DNA of 64,000 bases, taken from NCBI RefSeq assembly GCF_015352955.1, contig NZ_JACYOX010000018.1, forward strand, positions 44,687 to 108,686, read 5' to 3'. Position 1 is the first letter of the stretch, and each line of letters begins with the position of its first letter. The stretch comes from Noviherbaspirillum soli. Lineage in GTDB: Bacteria; Pseudomonadota; Gammaproteobacteria; Burkholderiales; Burkholderiaceae_D. Under the pieces are notes generated by a model that was not told the DNA's origin, did not search any database, and was given only the letters and a program-made list of their open reading frames with translations. Both the position numbers and the translations under genes were made by a program. Of this stretch, positions 48,065-56,307 are shown one piece after another.

Positions 48065-48094
48065 CTTTTTTATGATACCCATCATGTAAAAAAG
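48065..48094. promoter_or_regulatory. Near-palindromic operator candidate upstream of the MATE gene
   Basis: CTTTTTTATGAT and ATCATGTAAAAAAG face each other around ACCC, with one extra base in the right arm. A TATAGT box (minus strand, 48062-48057) lies just downstream, so a repressor bound here would cover the -35 region. Such sites are common for TetR/MarR-type regulators, but no regulator gene is next to it. Confidence 0.45.
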
Positions 48095-48168
48095 CTGAAA
48101 GCATGCCTTGATGGATTATCGATAACGCAAGCAGCAAGACAGGTAAAGGACCAGGAGAATCAGGAGGA

Positions 48169-48879
48169 TCAGGACTCGCTTGCCGACTGTCGGGCAACCT
48201 GCAAAATGGTGCGCACCCTGCGGGTGATGGTCCAGCAGACAATGCCGGTCACCGCCAGCCCGAGGGCAAACAGCAGCAGCTTGAGCGGATGCCAGAGATC
48301 GGCGATGCCGTCCATGCTGATCGCATAGCCGGCGGTGGCCAGCGAGACATTGACCGTGGTGCCCGGGACGATGCCCAGCAGCGTGGCTGGCAGGTAATGC
48401 CGGAACGGGATGCTGGTGATGCCGAAGAAATAATTTTGCAGATTGAATGGCAGCACCGGACTGAGCCTGACCAGGGCGACGATGCGCCAGCCGCCCTCGC
48501 TGACGGCACGCTCGAAGGCGCGCCATATCAGGCGGCGCCGGGTAATGGCCTGCACCTGGCTACGCAGCAGATGCCGCGCGATCAGGAAGGAAATCGACGC
48601 GCCGGTGGCGGCGGCAACCAGTGCCAGCGGCAATCCCCACATGCCGTAGGCAAGGCCGGCCAAGAGCGCCAGCATGGAGCCCGGCACCAGCACCACCACC
48701 GCCACGATGTAGAAGAGAAGGAATACTGCCGGCCCCCAGAGGCCCAGGCTGTCTATCCATTCCTGGACGCGCCTGAGCGCAGCGACGGGGGAAGCAAACA
48801 GCAGCCAGAAGATGAGTGCCGCACAAAGCAGCAGCAACAGGATCGCGCGTCCTATGGTGCGTGGTCGTCGCCCGTCCAT
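48169..48879 (-). CDS. VTT-domain membrane protein (TVP38/TMEM64/DedA-related)
   Basis: A 236-residue membrane protein of the VTT group. Typical parts are VVVLVPGSMLALLAGLAYG and RLSPVLPFNLQNYFFGITSI, with a C-terminal span. Eukaryotic relatives scramble lipids, and bacterial DedA members are tied to lipid-carrier flipping and membrane potential; the role of this one is open. The MATE gene lies downstream on the same strand after 143 bases. Confidence 0.88.
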   Translation of the reverse strand: MDGRRPRTIGRAILLLLLCAALIFWLLFASPVAALRRVQEWIDSLGLWGPAVFLLFYIVAVVVLVPGSMLALLAGLAYGMWGLPLALVAAATGASISFLIARHLLRSQVQAITRRRLIWRAFERAVSEGGWRIVALVRLSPVLPFNLQNYFFGITSIPFRHYLPATLLGIVPGTTVNVSLATAGYAISMDGIADLWHPLKLLLFALGLAVTGIVCWTITRRVRTILQVARQSASES

Positions 48880-49040
48880 GATGCTTCATCCTGCTGCCTT
48901 TGTTCGATGAACGACTGATTGTCGCTCAAACGCCGGCACGTGGATGATTTAGTCCGTGAATTTTTATGCATCGCTTACCAGGCGACAAGGCCGGCAACCA
49001 TGCCGCATGCCTATCTTGCCGCCGTCATTGCGACGGTCCC

Positions 49041-49886
49041 TTACCGCTGCGACAGCGCAATGCGCAGATGGGCCAGTGCGTCCTCATTGGTGCGTTCGAA
49101 GCGCAGCGGCGTGACCGCAATGCCGCCGGCCCGCACCACCGCGGTTTCGGTGTCGGGCGCGTTCTCCACGGCTTCGCGGTGGAACTGCAGCCAGTGATAG
49201 GTCAGGCCGCGCGGATCGGTGCGCGGCACTACATTGATGCCCTTGACCAGTCCCACGCCCTGCCGCGTCAGCGTCAGCGGCCCAACCTCGGCCGGCGCCA
49301 CATTCGGGAAGTTCACGTTCAGGCAGGCATGAATGTCCCAGCCGGCCGCGTACAGGCGGCGGATCACGTCCGGCGCCACCTGGCGCGCCGTGTCCCAGCG
49401 CACGGCGGCCGGGTCGCTGAAGATCTGGCTCAGGGCAATCGACGCAATGCCGAACAGCATGCCCGTCATCGCCGCTCCCACCGTGCCTGAAAACACGGTT
49501 TCCACACCGAGGTTGGCGCCACGGTTGACGCCCGACAGGATCAGCTCGGGCGGACTGTCCTGCATCAGGTGCCGCACCGCCATGACGACGCAGTCGCCGG
49601 GCGTGCCGGAAATGCCGAAGCGGCGTTCCCCGCGCCGGCTGTAGCGCAGCGGCTGGTGCAGGCTGATCGAATGGGAGGTGCCGCTCTGGTCATGCTCAGG
49701 CGCCACCACCCAGACTTCGGACGCCAGCGTGGCAGCCACCTGTTCGAGCACGGCCAGGCCGGGCGCGTCGATGCCGTCATCATTGGTCAGCAGGATACGG
49801 TTGACAATGTGGCCATCGGTTCGGGACGCCCCGGGAGAAAATTCGGGAAGGGAAGACAAGATGAGTGCCTCGCGGAAAATGACCAT
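49041..49886 (-). CDS. surE: 5'/3'-nucleotidase SurE
   Basis: Metal-dependent phosphatase for nucleoside monophosphates and short polyphosphates. The SurE core begins RILLTNDDGIDAPGLAVLEQ with the metal-binding Asp pair. VVAPEHDQSGTSHSISLHQP and GTPGDCVVMAV follow, then the LILSGVNRGANLGVETVFSG motif with metal-binding Asn. The core normally starts at the protein N-terminus; here the only ATG in frame is 28 residues before it, and no GTG/TTG lies closer than about 18 residues. The true start is therefore uncertain. It is not next to pcm or rpoS, its usual partners. Confidence 0.9.
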   Translation of the reverse strand: MVIFREALILSSLPEFSPGASRTDGHIVNRILLTNDDGIDAPGLAVLEQVAATLASEVWVVAPEHDQSGTSHSISLHQPLRYSRRGERRFGISGTPGDCVVMAVRHLMQDSPPELILSGVNRGANLGVETVFSGTVGAAMTGMLFGIASIALSQIFSDPAAVRWDTARQVAPDVIRRLYAAGWDIHACLNVNFPNVAPAEVGPLTLTRQGVGLVKGINVVPRTDPRGLTYHWLQFHREAVENAPDTETAVVRAGGIAVTPLRFERTNEDALAHLRIALSQR

Positions 49887-50039
49887 GCATGGACAAGGGC
49901 GGCGCCAGCCAGGAGCCTGCGCCCATGTCCAAGTCTAGCGCTCCTGCTCTGCTGCAACTTGCGCATTCCGTGCCCGAACCGGCAAAATCCGCCCTCTGCG
50001 GACATTGTCCGCCCTTCCCATCCGCCTGAACTGCCGACT

Positions 50040-50417
50040 ATGGATCTCTACACCCTGCTCAGACGCCTGCCGCGCGCCTGCTATGCCGTCACCGCGCTGA
50101 CGCTCTACCTGCTGCTGCTCTGGATGGGTGGCCAGGAAACCACCGTCGCCCATCTGCCCGGCCGCGATGACTTCAGCAAGGTCTACCATGTGGTGTTCTA
50201 CGGCGGCTGGTGCGCGCTGGTGTGGCTGTCGATGCGGCGTCCCAGCCTGCTCGTGGCGGTGGGCCTGACCATGCTGGCCGGCGCCGGCGATGAATTCCAT
50301 CAGTATTTTCTGCCGTTCCGCGAAGCCCGGCTGACCGACATCCTGCTCGACACGGTCGCAGCGACCTTCAGCGCGCTGCTGATGTCTGCCCTGGCGCGGC
50401 GCACAGCCTCCTCATAG
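50040..50417 (+). CDS. VanZ-like membrane protein
   Basis: A 125-residue protein with four hydrophobic segments and the VanZ pattern: DDFSKVYHVVFYGGWCALVW, a charged turn, AGAGDEFHQYFLPFREARLT and DILLDTVAATFSALLM. Members near VanA clusters reduce teicoplanin binding, but most housekeeping copies have no known role. I set the start at ATG 50040 because the first span begins soon after; the longer open frame upstream overlaps surE in antisense and is not real. Confidence 0.85.
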   Translation: MDLYTLLRRLPRACYAVTALTLYLLLLWMGGQETTVAHLPGRDDFSKVYHVVFYGGWCALVWLSMRRPSLLVAVGLTMLAGAGDEFHQYFLPFREARLTDILLDTVAATFSALLMSALARRTASS

Positions 50418-50474
50418 GAACGGGTAGGCCGCAGCGCCAGCAGCAATGCGGGCGCGCCGAAAGTGCACAGCGCA

Positions 50475-50696
50475 TCAGCGCAGCCGTGACAGGCCCCAAC
50501 CGGTCTTCTTCCTGACCACTTCATGCATGCCGTTCTCGCGCCGCCATTCGGCGCCGCACAGCCTGCATACAAAATATTCGCCGCCGCTGGTGCGGGCCTT
50601 CGCCGACTGCATATAGCCACGACGGCCCAGACTCATCAGGGCGGCATGCTCGTGTCCGCCTTGCTGCAGCGCGCTGCATGCAGTACACATCGTCAT
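50475..50696 (-). CDS. Small putative zinc-ribbon protein
   Basis: A 73-residue protein of unknown role with two CxxC pairs: MCTACSAL at the N-terminus and YFVCRLCGAEWRRENG near the middle, a likely zinc site of four cysteines. The C-terminus is basic. The start ATG 50696 has GGGAG nine bases before it; an upstream TTG in the same frame is less likely. It sits alone between the VanZ-like gene (convergent) and the next small gene. Confidence 0.7.
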   Translation of the reverse strand: MTMCTACSALQQGGHEHAALMSLGRRGYMQSAKARTSGGEYFVCRLCGAEWRRENGMHEVVRKKTGWGLSRLR

Positions 50697-50779
50697 GTCG
50701 TCATTCTCCCAATACAATCACGGTCCGATTGCCGCAACGCACAAGAGTTCACGCAAACAGCGCCATCCTTGTGACGGAT

Positions 50780-51031
50780 TCAGCCGGGCGAAGCGCGGTG
50801 ATGGCCTTGCTCCAGCATGTCGATGGCGATCCGGCGCGCTGCCTGCTCGGCTTCCTGCTCGGTGGAAAAACTGGTCTCGACCGCCACCCGCTGGGAAGGC
50901 ACCACTGGCTGGCGGTGCATCGGATTGTGGGATGGGCCATAGATTTCCACCCACGCGGTCCAGCCCTCGCTTTCCGCGAGATGCACGCCGGAGTACTCAA
51001 TCTCATAATCGCCAATCTGCTCGGTCGGCAT
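50780..51031 (-). CDS. Conserved hypothetical protein (Burkholderiales type)
   Basis: An 83-residue soluble protein without known function. It has EIEYSGVHLAESEGWTAWVE, then IYGPSHNPMHRQPVVPSQRV, and a C-terminal helix rich in Glu/Ala/Arg. The start ATG 51031 has GGGAG five bases before it; an ATG four codons upstream lacks such a site. I know this pattern only as a hypothetical family in betaproteobacteria. Confidence 0.7.
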   Translation of the reverse strand: MPTEQIGDYEIEYSGVHLAESEGWTAWVEIYGPSHNPMHRQPVVPSQRVAVETSFSTEQEAEQAARRIAIDMLEQGHHRASPG

Positions 51032-51241
51032 CACGGCTCCCATTGCATCCGTCAGGAAGGTTCATGTTAAGACGCCTTGGGGTTTTTGCATCCCCAGAAT
51101 GCAGGGCAGGCGACCAATATCAAAGGTGCAGCGGCTAACGCCTCGCCATCCATCGACGGGACGAACCGGCATGGGCTGGCCTTCAGCCGCGCAAACGCGG
51201 GTGCTATCATCCCGTCTCTTCATTCTCATGCCGCCACTGCG

Positions 51242-52099
51242 ATGCAAGATCCCTCCGCCTATTACAACGCCCAGTTCAACGCCCGCGCCGCCGTGCCGGA
51301 CCATGCCCGCATCTTTACCCGCTGGCAAAAGGACTCGGCCCATGTGCGCCGCAGCCATGCCGGCCTGCTCGACCTTGCCTATAGCGAAAGCGCCGGCGAA
51401 CGCCTGGACCTGTTCCCGGCAAGCAAGCGCGGTGCGCCGCTGCTGGTGTTCATCCATGGCGGCTGGTGGCGCTCGCTGGACAAGTCCGACTTCTCCTTCA
51501 TCGTCCCTGGCTATGTACGGGCCGGCTTCAATGTCGCGCTGACCAACTACACCCTGGCGCCGGCGGCCTCGCTGGAGGAAATCACCCGTCAGCAGTTGGG
51601 GGCGCTGGCCTGGCTGTACCGCAATGCCGAGCAGTACGACATCGACCCCGGCCGCATCGTGGTGGCCGGGCACTCCGCCGGCGGCCACCTGGCGGCGATG
51701 ATGCTGGCGGCCCAATGGCCGCGCTTCGCCGACGACCTGCCGGCCAACCTGGTGCGCGGCGGCGTGCTGCTGTCGGGCCTGTACGACCTGACCCCGGTGC
51801 AGCATGCCGATTATGTGAACGTGGATCTGAAACTGAAGACGGAACACATCGGCCCGCTGTCGCCGGCCTTCATGCCGCAGGCGGCCGACGCCCCTTTCGT
51901 GACCGCCGTGGGCGGGCTGGAATCGGAGGAATTCAAGCGCCAGAACGCGCTGATCGGGTCTGCCTGGAAGGACAGCCTGATGGCGGATGTGGCGCTGCCC
52001 GATCGCAATCACCTGACCATTTGCGACGCCCTTGCCGCGCCGGACGACCCGCTGTTCGACGCCACGGTGAAGCTGCTGGAAAGCCTGCGCGCCGCCTGA
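51242..52099 (+). CDS. Alpha/beta hydrolase (arylformamidase/esterase-like)
   Basis: A 285-residue hydrolase. The oxyanion motif is VFIHGGWWRSLDKSD, the nucleophile Ser is in VVAGHSAGGHLAAMMLA, and the final His is in LPDRNHLTICDALA. The HGGWW form is typical of kynurenine formamidase-like enzymes and related carboxylesterases. No tryptophan-degradation genes are nearby, so the substrate is open. The start is ATG 51242 (QDPSAYYNAQFNARAAVPD follows). Confidence 0.87.
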   Translation: MQDPSAYYNAQFNARAAVPDHARIFTRWQKDSAHVRRSHAGLLDLAYSESAGERLDLFPASKRGAPLLVFIHGGWWRSLDKSDFSFIVPGYVRAGFNVALTNYTLAPAASLEEITRQQLGALAWLYRNAEQYDIDPGRIVVAGHSAGGHLAAMMLAAQWPRFADDLPANLVRGGVLLSGLYDLTPVQHADYVNVDLKLKTEHIGPLSPAFMPQAADAPFVTAVGGLESEEFKRQNALIGSAWKDSLMADVALPDRNHLTICDALAAPDDPLFDATVKLLESLRAA

Positions 52100-52135
52100 T
52101 CCCGTTGACGACCGGAGGCGGCAGGCCCTGCGTGC

Positions 52136-53305
52136 TCAGCCGCCGTAAGCGTAGGTGAAGCGTCCGCCCTGGATGCGGCCCATCACCCGCGAGCGCTGGT
52201 CCAGGCCCACATGGTCGCGGGCATTCATGTTGATCACGCCCTGCGGCACGGTCAGCTCGCGGGTGTTTTCCAGCGCGGCGCGCAGCGCGGCGCGGAATTC
52301 GGAGGTGCCCGGTTTGGCGCTCTTGAGGGCCTGGGGCACGGCATTGGCGATGAGCATCCAGGCGCCCCAGGCGTCCGCCGCGAACTGGGTCACGGTGCCT
52401 TCGCCATAGGCGGCTTCATAACGGCGGGTGAAATCCATCGCCACCTTTTTCACCGGATTGTTTTCCGGCAGCTGCTTGGCCACCACCGCCGGGCCGGTCG
52501 GGAAGAAGGTGCCTTCCACGTCCTTGCCGCCCACCTTCAAAAATTCCAGCGTCGCGATGCCATGGGTCTGGTAGATGCGGCCCTTGTAGCCGCGCTCCAC
52601 CAGCGTCTTCTGCGGCAGCACCGCCGGTGTCGCCGATCCGGCCACCAGCACGGCATCCGGCTTCGCAGCCATGATCTTCAACACCTGGCCGGTGACGCTG
52701 GTATCGGTGCGGGCGAAACGCTCGTTGGCCACGATCTGCAGCTTGCGCAGCTCGGCCAGCTTGGAGAACTCGCGCCACCAGCCTTCGCCATAGGCATCGG
52801 CGAAGCCGATGAAGGCCACCGTCTTCACGCCGTTGTCAGCCATGTGCTGGGTCAGGATGGTGGTCATGTGGGTATCGTTCTGCGGCATCTTGAAGGCCCA
52901 GGCGCGGCGCGCGTCCTGCGGCTCCACGATCGAGGCCGACGCCGCCAGCGCCACCATCGGCGTCTGCGACTCGGCCAGCGCGTCCAGCATCGCCAGCGCA
53001 TTCGGCGTTGTGTTGGGGCCGACCACGATGTCGACCTTTTCCTCGGTGGTCAGCTTGCGAAGGTTGCGCACCGCGTTGGTGGTGTCGGATGCATCGTCCA
53101 GGATGATGTATTCCACCTTCTGGCCCGCCACTTCCTTGGGCCACAGCAGCATCGCATTGCGGGTCGGCGCGCCGATGGCGGCCGCCGGGCCGGTGGTGGA
53201 AATCGTGACGCCCACCTTGATCTGCGCATGGGCGGATTGCGCCGCCAGCATGGACAGCGACATGCAGGACATGCCGGCGAACCAGCGGAAGAGTTTGGAT
53301 TGCAT
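52136..53305 (-). CDS. Periplasmic ABC-transporter substrate-binding protein, LIV-binding type
   Basis: A 389-residue exported receptor. The signal peptide ends near SAHAQ and the mature part begins IKVGVTISTTGPAAAIGAP. The two-lobed fold shows VDIVVGPNTTPNALAM, GVKTVAFIGFADAYGEGWW and GTVTQFAADAWGAWMLI. Such proteins take amino acids or aromatic acids to a permease, but no permease or ATPase genes are here, so it is an orphan. The next gene upstream is an FAH-family hydrolase, which may point to an aromatic or keto-acid ligand. Confidence 0.88.
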   Translation of the reverse strand: MQSKLFRWFAGMSCMSLSMLAAQSAHAQIKVGVTISTTGPAAAIGAPTRNAMLLWPKEVAGQKVEYIILDDASDTTNAVRNLRKLTTEEKVDIVVGPNTTPNALAMLDALAESQTPMVALAASASIVEPQDARRAWAFKMPQNDTHMTTILTQHMADNGVKTVAFIGFADAYGEGWWREFSKLAELRKLQIVANERFARTDTSVTGQVLKIMAAKPDAVLVAGSATPAVLPQKTLVERGYKGRIYQTHGIATLEFLKVGGKDVEGTFFPTGPAVVAKQLPENNPVKKVAMDFTRRYEAAYGEGTVTQFAADAWGAWMLIANAVPQALKSAKPGTSEFRAALRAALENTRELTVPQGVINMNARDHVGLDQRSRVMGRIQGGRFTYAYGG

Positions 53306-53339
53306 GGTTGTTCCTGTTGTTGTTGTGTCGAATGAGTAT

Positions 53340-54338
53340 TCAGCGGCTGACCGGCGGCTCGCCCTGCACCACCTTCTGGTCGATGGCGCCGAAGAGGGAC
53401 CTGCCGTCGGCATCGCGCATGTCGAGGCGGATGTTGTCGCCGAAGCGCATGAAGGGCGTGGTCGGCTCGCCGCCCTCGATCATTTCAAGCGCACGCTTTT
53501 CGGCGATGCAGGTATAGCCGCGCCGCGCATCCTTGTTCGACACGGTGCCGGAGCCGATGATGCTGCCGGCGCGGACATTGCGCGTTTTAGCCAGGTGGGC
53601 GACGAGCTGCGGGAAGCCAAACACCATGTCGTCGCCGGCATTGGGCTGGCCGACCAGGTTGTTGTTCCAGGTCGCCCGCAGCGGCAGGTGGACGCGGCCA
53701 TCGCGCCAGGCCGTGCCGAGTTCATCGGGCGTGACAGCCACCGGCGAGAACGCAGTGGCCGGCTTGGACTGCAGGAAGCCAAAACCCTTGGCCAGTTCGG
53801 CCGGGATCAGGTTGCGCAGCGACACATCGTTGACCAGCATCAGCAGCCGGATATGGCCGGCGGCCTGCTCGGGCGTGGCGCCCATGGCCACGTCGTCGGT
53901 GACCACCGCCACCTCGCCCTCGAAGTCGATGCCCCAGTCTTCCGACATGACCACGATGTCGTCGGTCGGGCCGATGAAGTCGTCCGAGCCGCCCTGGTAC
54001 ATCAGCGGGTCATGCCAGAAGGATTCGGGCATCTGCGCCGCGCGCGCCCGGCGCACCAGTTCCACATGGTTCACATAGGACGAGCCATCGGCCCACTGGT
54101 AAGCCCGCGGCAGCGGCGCCATGCAGTTGCGGGCATCGAAATCGAAGGCGCGCGGCGCGCGGCCGGCATTGAGCTGCTCGTACAGTTCGATCAGCTGCGG
54201 CGCCATGAACTGCCAGTCGTCGAGCGCGCGCTGCAGCGTGGGCGCAATGGCGTCGGCAATGGCAACGGTCTTGAGGTCGCGCGAAACGACCGCCAGCTGG
54301 CCGTCGCGGGTGCCGTCCTTCAGGGTGGCTAGCTTCAT
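53340..54338 (-). CDS. Fumarylacetoacetate hydrolase family protein
   Basis: A 332-residue enzyme of the FAH superfamily (C-C bond hydrolases and isomerases of aromatic catabolism). The metal-binding part is DWGIDFEGEVAVVTDDVAMG, and RAGSIIGSGTVSNKDARRG is the catalytic C-terminal motif. The N-terminal half (MKLATLKDGTRDGQLAVVSR) is the usual cap domain. It lies 34 bases upstream of the LIV-binding gene on the same strand, so both may be one unit. Confidence 0.9.
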   Translation of the reverse strand: MKLATLKDGTRDGQLAVVSRDLKTVAIADAIAPTLQRALDDWQFMAPQLIELYEQLNAGRAPRAFDFDARNCMAPLPRAYQWADGSSYVNHVELVRRARAAQMPESFWHDPLMYQGGSDDFIGPTDDIVVMSEDWGIDFEGEVAVVTDDVAMGATPEQAAGHIRLLMLVNDVSLRNLIPAELAKGFGFLQSKPATAFSPVAVTPDELGTAWRDGRVHLPLRATWNNNLVGQPNAGDDMVFGFPQLVAHLAKTRNVRAGSIIGSGTVSNKDARRGYTCIAEKRALEMIEGGEPTTPFMRFGDNIRLDMRDADGRSLFGAIDQKVVQGEPPVSR

Positions 54339-54440
54339 GTAAAAGGGTGTTGAATGGGGTTCAAAAGAAGCCCGGCATTATAACGGCAAGCCTCCAGCCG
54401 GCAGGCCTTGCCGCAAGGCCGCCGGCAACGCCGGGCCGCA

Positions 54441-55382
54441 TCACAATTCATACATCGCGTGCTCGCCGCTGATCACCTGGTCGATCAGCTTGCGGTTGAC
54501 CGTCGGCGTCATCAGCTCGATGAAGGTATAGACATAGCTGCGCAGGTAGGCGCCCTGCTTCATCGCCACCCGCGACACATTGCTGCCGAACAGGTGCCCG
54601 GCCGAGATTGCGCGCAGGTTGCGGTCGCGCTCGGGGTCGAAGGCCATGCCGGCGATGATGCCCACGCCCATGCCCAGCTCGACATAGGTCTTGATCACGT
54701 CGGCATCGATCGCTTCCAGCAGGATGTCGGGCTTCAGCGAGCGCAGCGCGAAGGCATGGTCGATCTTGTTGCGGCCGGCGAACGCGGCATCATAGGTGAT
54801 CAGCGGATAGCTGGCGATTTCCTCCAGCGTCAGCGGCTTGGCGCGCAGCAGCGGATGCTCGGGAGGCACCACCACCAGGTGCTCCCACTGGTAGCACGGC
54901 AGCGAAATCAGGCCGTCGACGTCGGCGATCGCCTCGGTGGCAATCGCCAGGTCGGCCTGGTCGTTCAACACCATCTCGGCAACCTGGCGCGGGTTGCCCT
55001 GCAGCAGTGACAGCCTGACCTTGGGATACTTCAGGGCGAACTGCTGCACCACCCGCGGCAGTGAATAGCGGGCCTGGGTATGGGTGGTGGCGATGGTGAA
55101 GCTGCCGCTGTCCTGCGCCGCGAACTCCTTGCCGATGCGCTTCAGGCTTTCAATCTCCTGCATGATCATTTCCACCGACTTCAGCACCGCCCTGCCCGGC
55201 TCGGTAAGCCCGCGGATGCGCTTGCCATGCCGCGTGAAGATGTCCACGCCCAGTTCTTCCTCCAGTTCGATGATGGCCTTGGAGACGCCGGGCTGGGAAG
55301 TAAACAGGGCCTTGGCCGCCTCGGTCAGGTTGAAATTCTGGCGGACCGCCTCGCGTACGAAGCGCAATTGATGAAGATTCAT
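54441..55382 (-). CDS. cysB: CysB-type LysR regulator of sulfur assimilation
   Basis: A 313-residue LysR regulator. The N-terminal HTH (MNLHQLRFVREAVRQNFNLT, then EAAKALFTSQPGVSKAIIEL) and the ligand domain are both typical of CysB: IATTHTQARYSLPRVVQQF (the sulfate/acetylserine-binding Thr region) and TYVELGMGVGIIAGMAF. In enterics CysB with N-acetylserine turns on cys genes. It is divergent from the sulfate-reduction operon at 55509-62275, which is its expected target. Confidence 0.93.
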   Translation of the reverse strand: MNLHQLRFVREAVRQNFNLTEAAKALFTSQPGVSKAIIELEEELGVDIFTRHGKRIRGLTEPGRAVLKSVEMIMQEIESLKRIGKEFAAQDSGSFTIATTHTQARYSLPRVVQQFALKYPKVRLSLLQGNPRQVAEMVLNDQADLAIATEAIADVDGLISLPCYQWEHLVVVPPEHPLLRAKPLTLEEIASYPLITYDAAFAGRNKIDHAFALRSLKPDILLEAIDADVIKTYVELGMGVGIIAGMAFDPERDRNLRAISAGHLFGSNVSRVAMKQGAYLRSYVYTFIELMTPTVNRKLIDQVISGEHAMYEL

Positions 55383-55411
55383 GGGAGCTGGAAGTCAGGG
55401 TGGATGCCGGA

Positions 55412-55432
55412 ATGCATATTACGCATATGCAT
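55412..55432. promoter_or_regulatory. Inverted repeat in the cysB/cys-operon spacer
   Basis: ATGCATAT and ATATGCAT face each other with five bases between. It lies in the short AT-rich divergent spacer, 30 bases from the cysB start, where CysB autoregulation and operon activation would take place. LysR regulators bind T-N11-A-like dyads, which this could be. Confidence 0.45.
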
Positions 55433-55508
55433 ATAAGCAAATAAATACTATGTCGTTGTGCATAAGCGCGAAGTTTATTACGATTCCGACTCGTTTGTGC
55501 GGGGGCTT

Positions 55509-56282
55509 ATGACTTTAACGTATGTAGGATCGGGATTCGCGGTGGGACTGCTGGTCGGCCTGACAGGCGTCGGCGGCGGCTCGCTGATGACGCCCCTGCT
55601 GACCTTGCTGTTCGGCATCAACCCGGCGGTCGCCGTCGGCACCGACCTGGCCTTCGCATCCGCCACCAAGACCGCCGGCACGTTCGCCCATCGCTACCAC
55701 GGCAATATCCACTGGGACATCGTCAAGCGCCTGTGCCTGGGCGCGCTGCCGGCCGCGCTGCTGGCCACCCTGGCGCTGAAACATTTCGGCACGCTGAATG
55801 AGGAAATTGGCCAGTTCATCCGTTATTCCATTGCCGTGTCGGTATTACTGACCGTAGTGGCGATATTGTTCCGTAGCCGCATGCAGAACTGGATGAACGC
55901 GCATCCGGGCCGGCAATTGCAGGGCAATGCGCTGGTGGCGGCAACCATTGTGTCAGGTGCGGTACTCGGTACATTGGTTACAATATCGTCCATTGGCGCC
56001 GGAGCTGTCGGCGCCACTCTGCTGGTTCTGCTGTATCCGCGCTTGAAGCCCGCCGAAATCGCCGGCACCGATATCGCCTACGCCGTACCACTGACCGCCA
56101 TCGCCGCCATCGGCCACTGGTGGCTCGGGTCCATCAACTGGGAACTGCTCGTCATGCTGCTCTTGGGTTCGGTGCCCGGGATCACCCTGGGTTCGCTGGC
56201 TGCGCGGGCGGTGCCTGAACGTGCGCTGCGCGGCCTGCTGGCCGTGACGCTGACCGGGGTAGCAGCCAAACTGGTGCTCTGA
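55509..56282 (+). CDS. Sulfite exporter TauE/SafE (TSUP) family permease
   Basis: A 257-residue inner-membrane protein with about eight spans. The TSUP motif is near the start (GLLVGLTGVGGGSLMTPLL) and is repeated in the second half (GTLVTISSIGAGAVGATLLV). In a cys operon it probably moves sulfate or sulfite. I chose ATG 55509, which has GGGGG before it; a GTG at 55458 would add 17 polar residues and is less likely. It is the first gene of the operon; cysI begins 25 bases later. Confidence 0.87.
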   Translation: MTLTYVGSGFAVGLLVGLTGVGGGSLMTPLLTLLFGINPAVAVGTDLAFASATKTAGTFAHRYHGNIHWDIVKRLCLGALPAALLATLALKHFGTLNEEIGQFIRYSIAVSVLLTVVAILFRSRMQNWMNAHPGRQLQGNALVAATIVSGAVLGTLVTISSIGAGAVGATLLVLLYPRLKPAEIAGTDIAYAVPLTAIAAIGHWWLGSINWELLVMLLLGSVPGITLGSLAARAVPERALRGLLAVTLTGVAAKLVL

Positions 56283-56307
56283 ACGACGCCCTCATTAAGG
56301 ATAGACC

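Noticed and set aside
46625..48328. A 567-codon open frame on the plus strand opposite the MATE gene
   Set aside because: Gln/His/Arg/Gly-rich without any fold, and the minus-strand MATE transporter is clear.
51062..52012. Minus-strand open frame opposite the alpha/beta hydrolase
   Set aside because: His/Gln/Arg-rich shadow; the plus strand has a complete catalytic triad.
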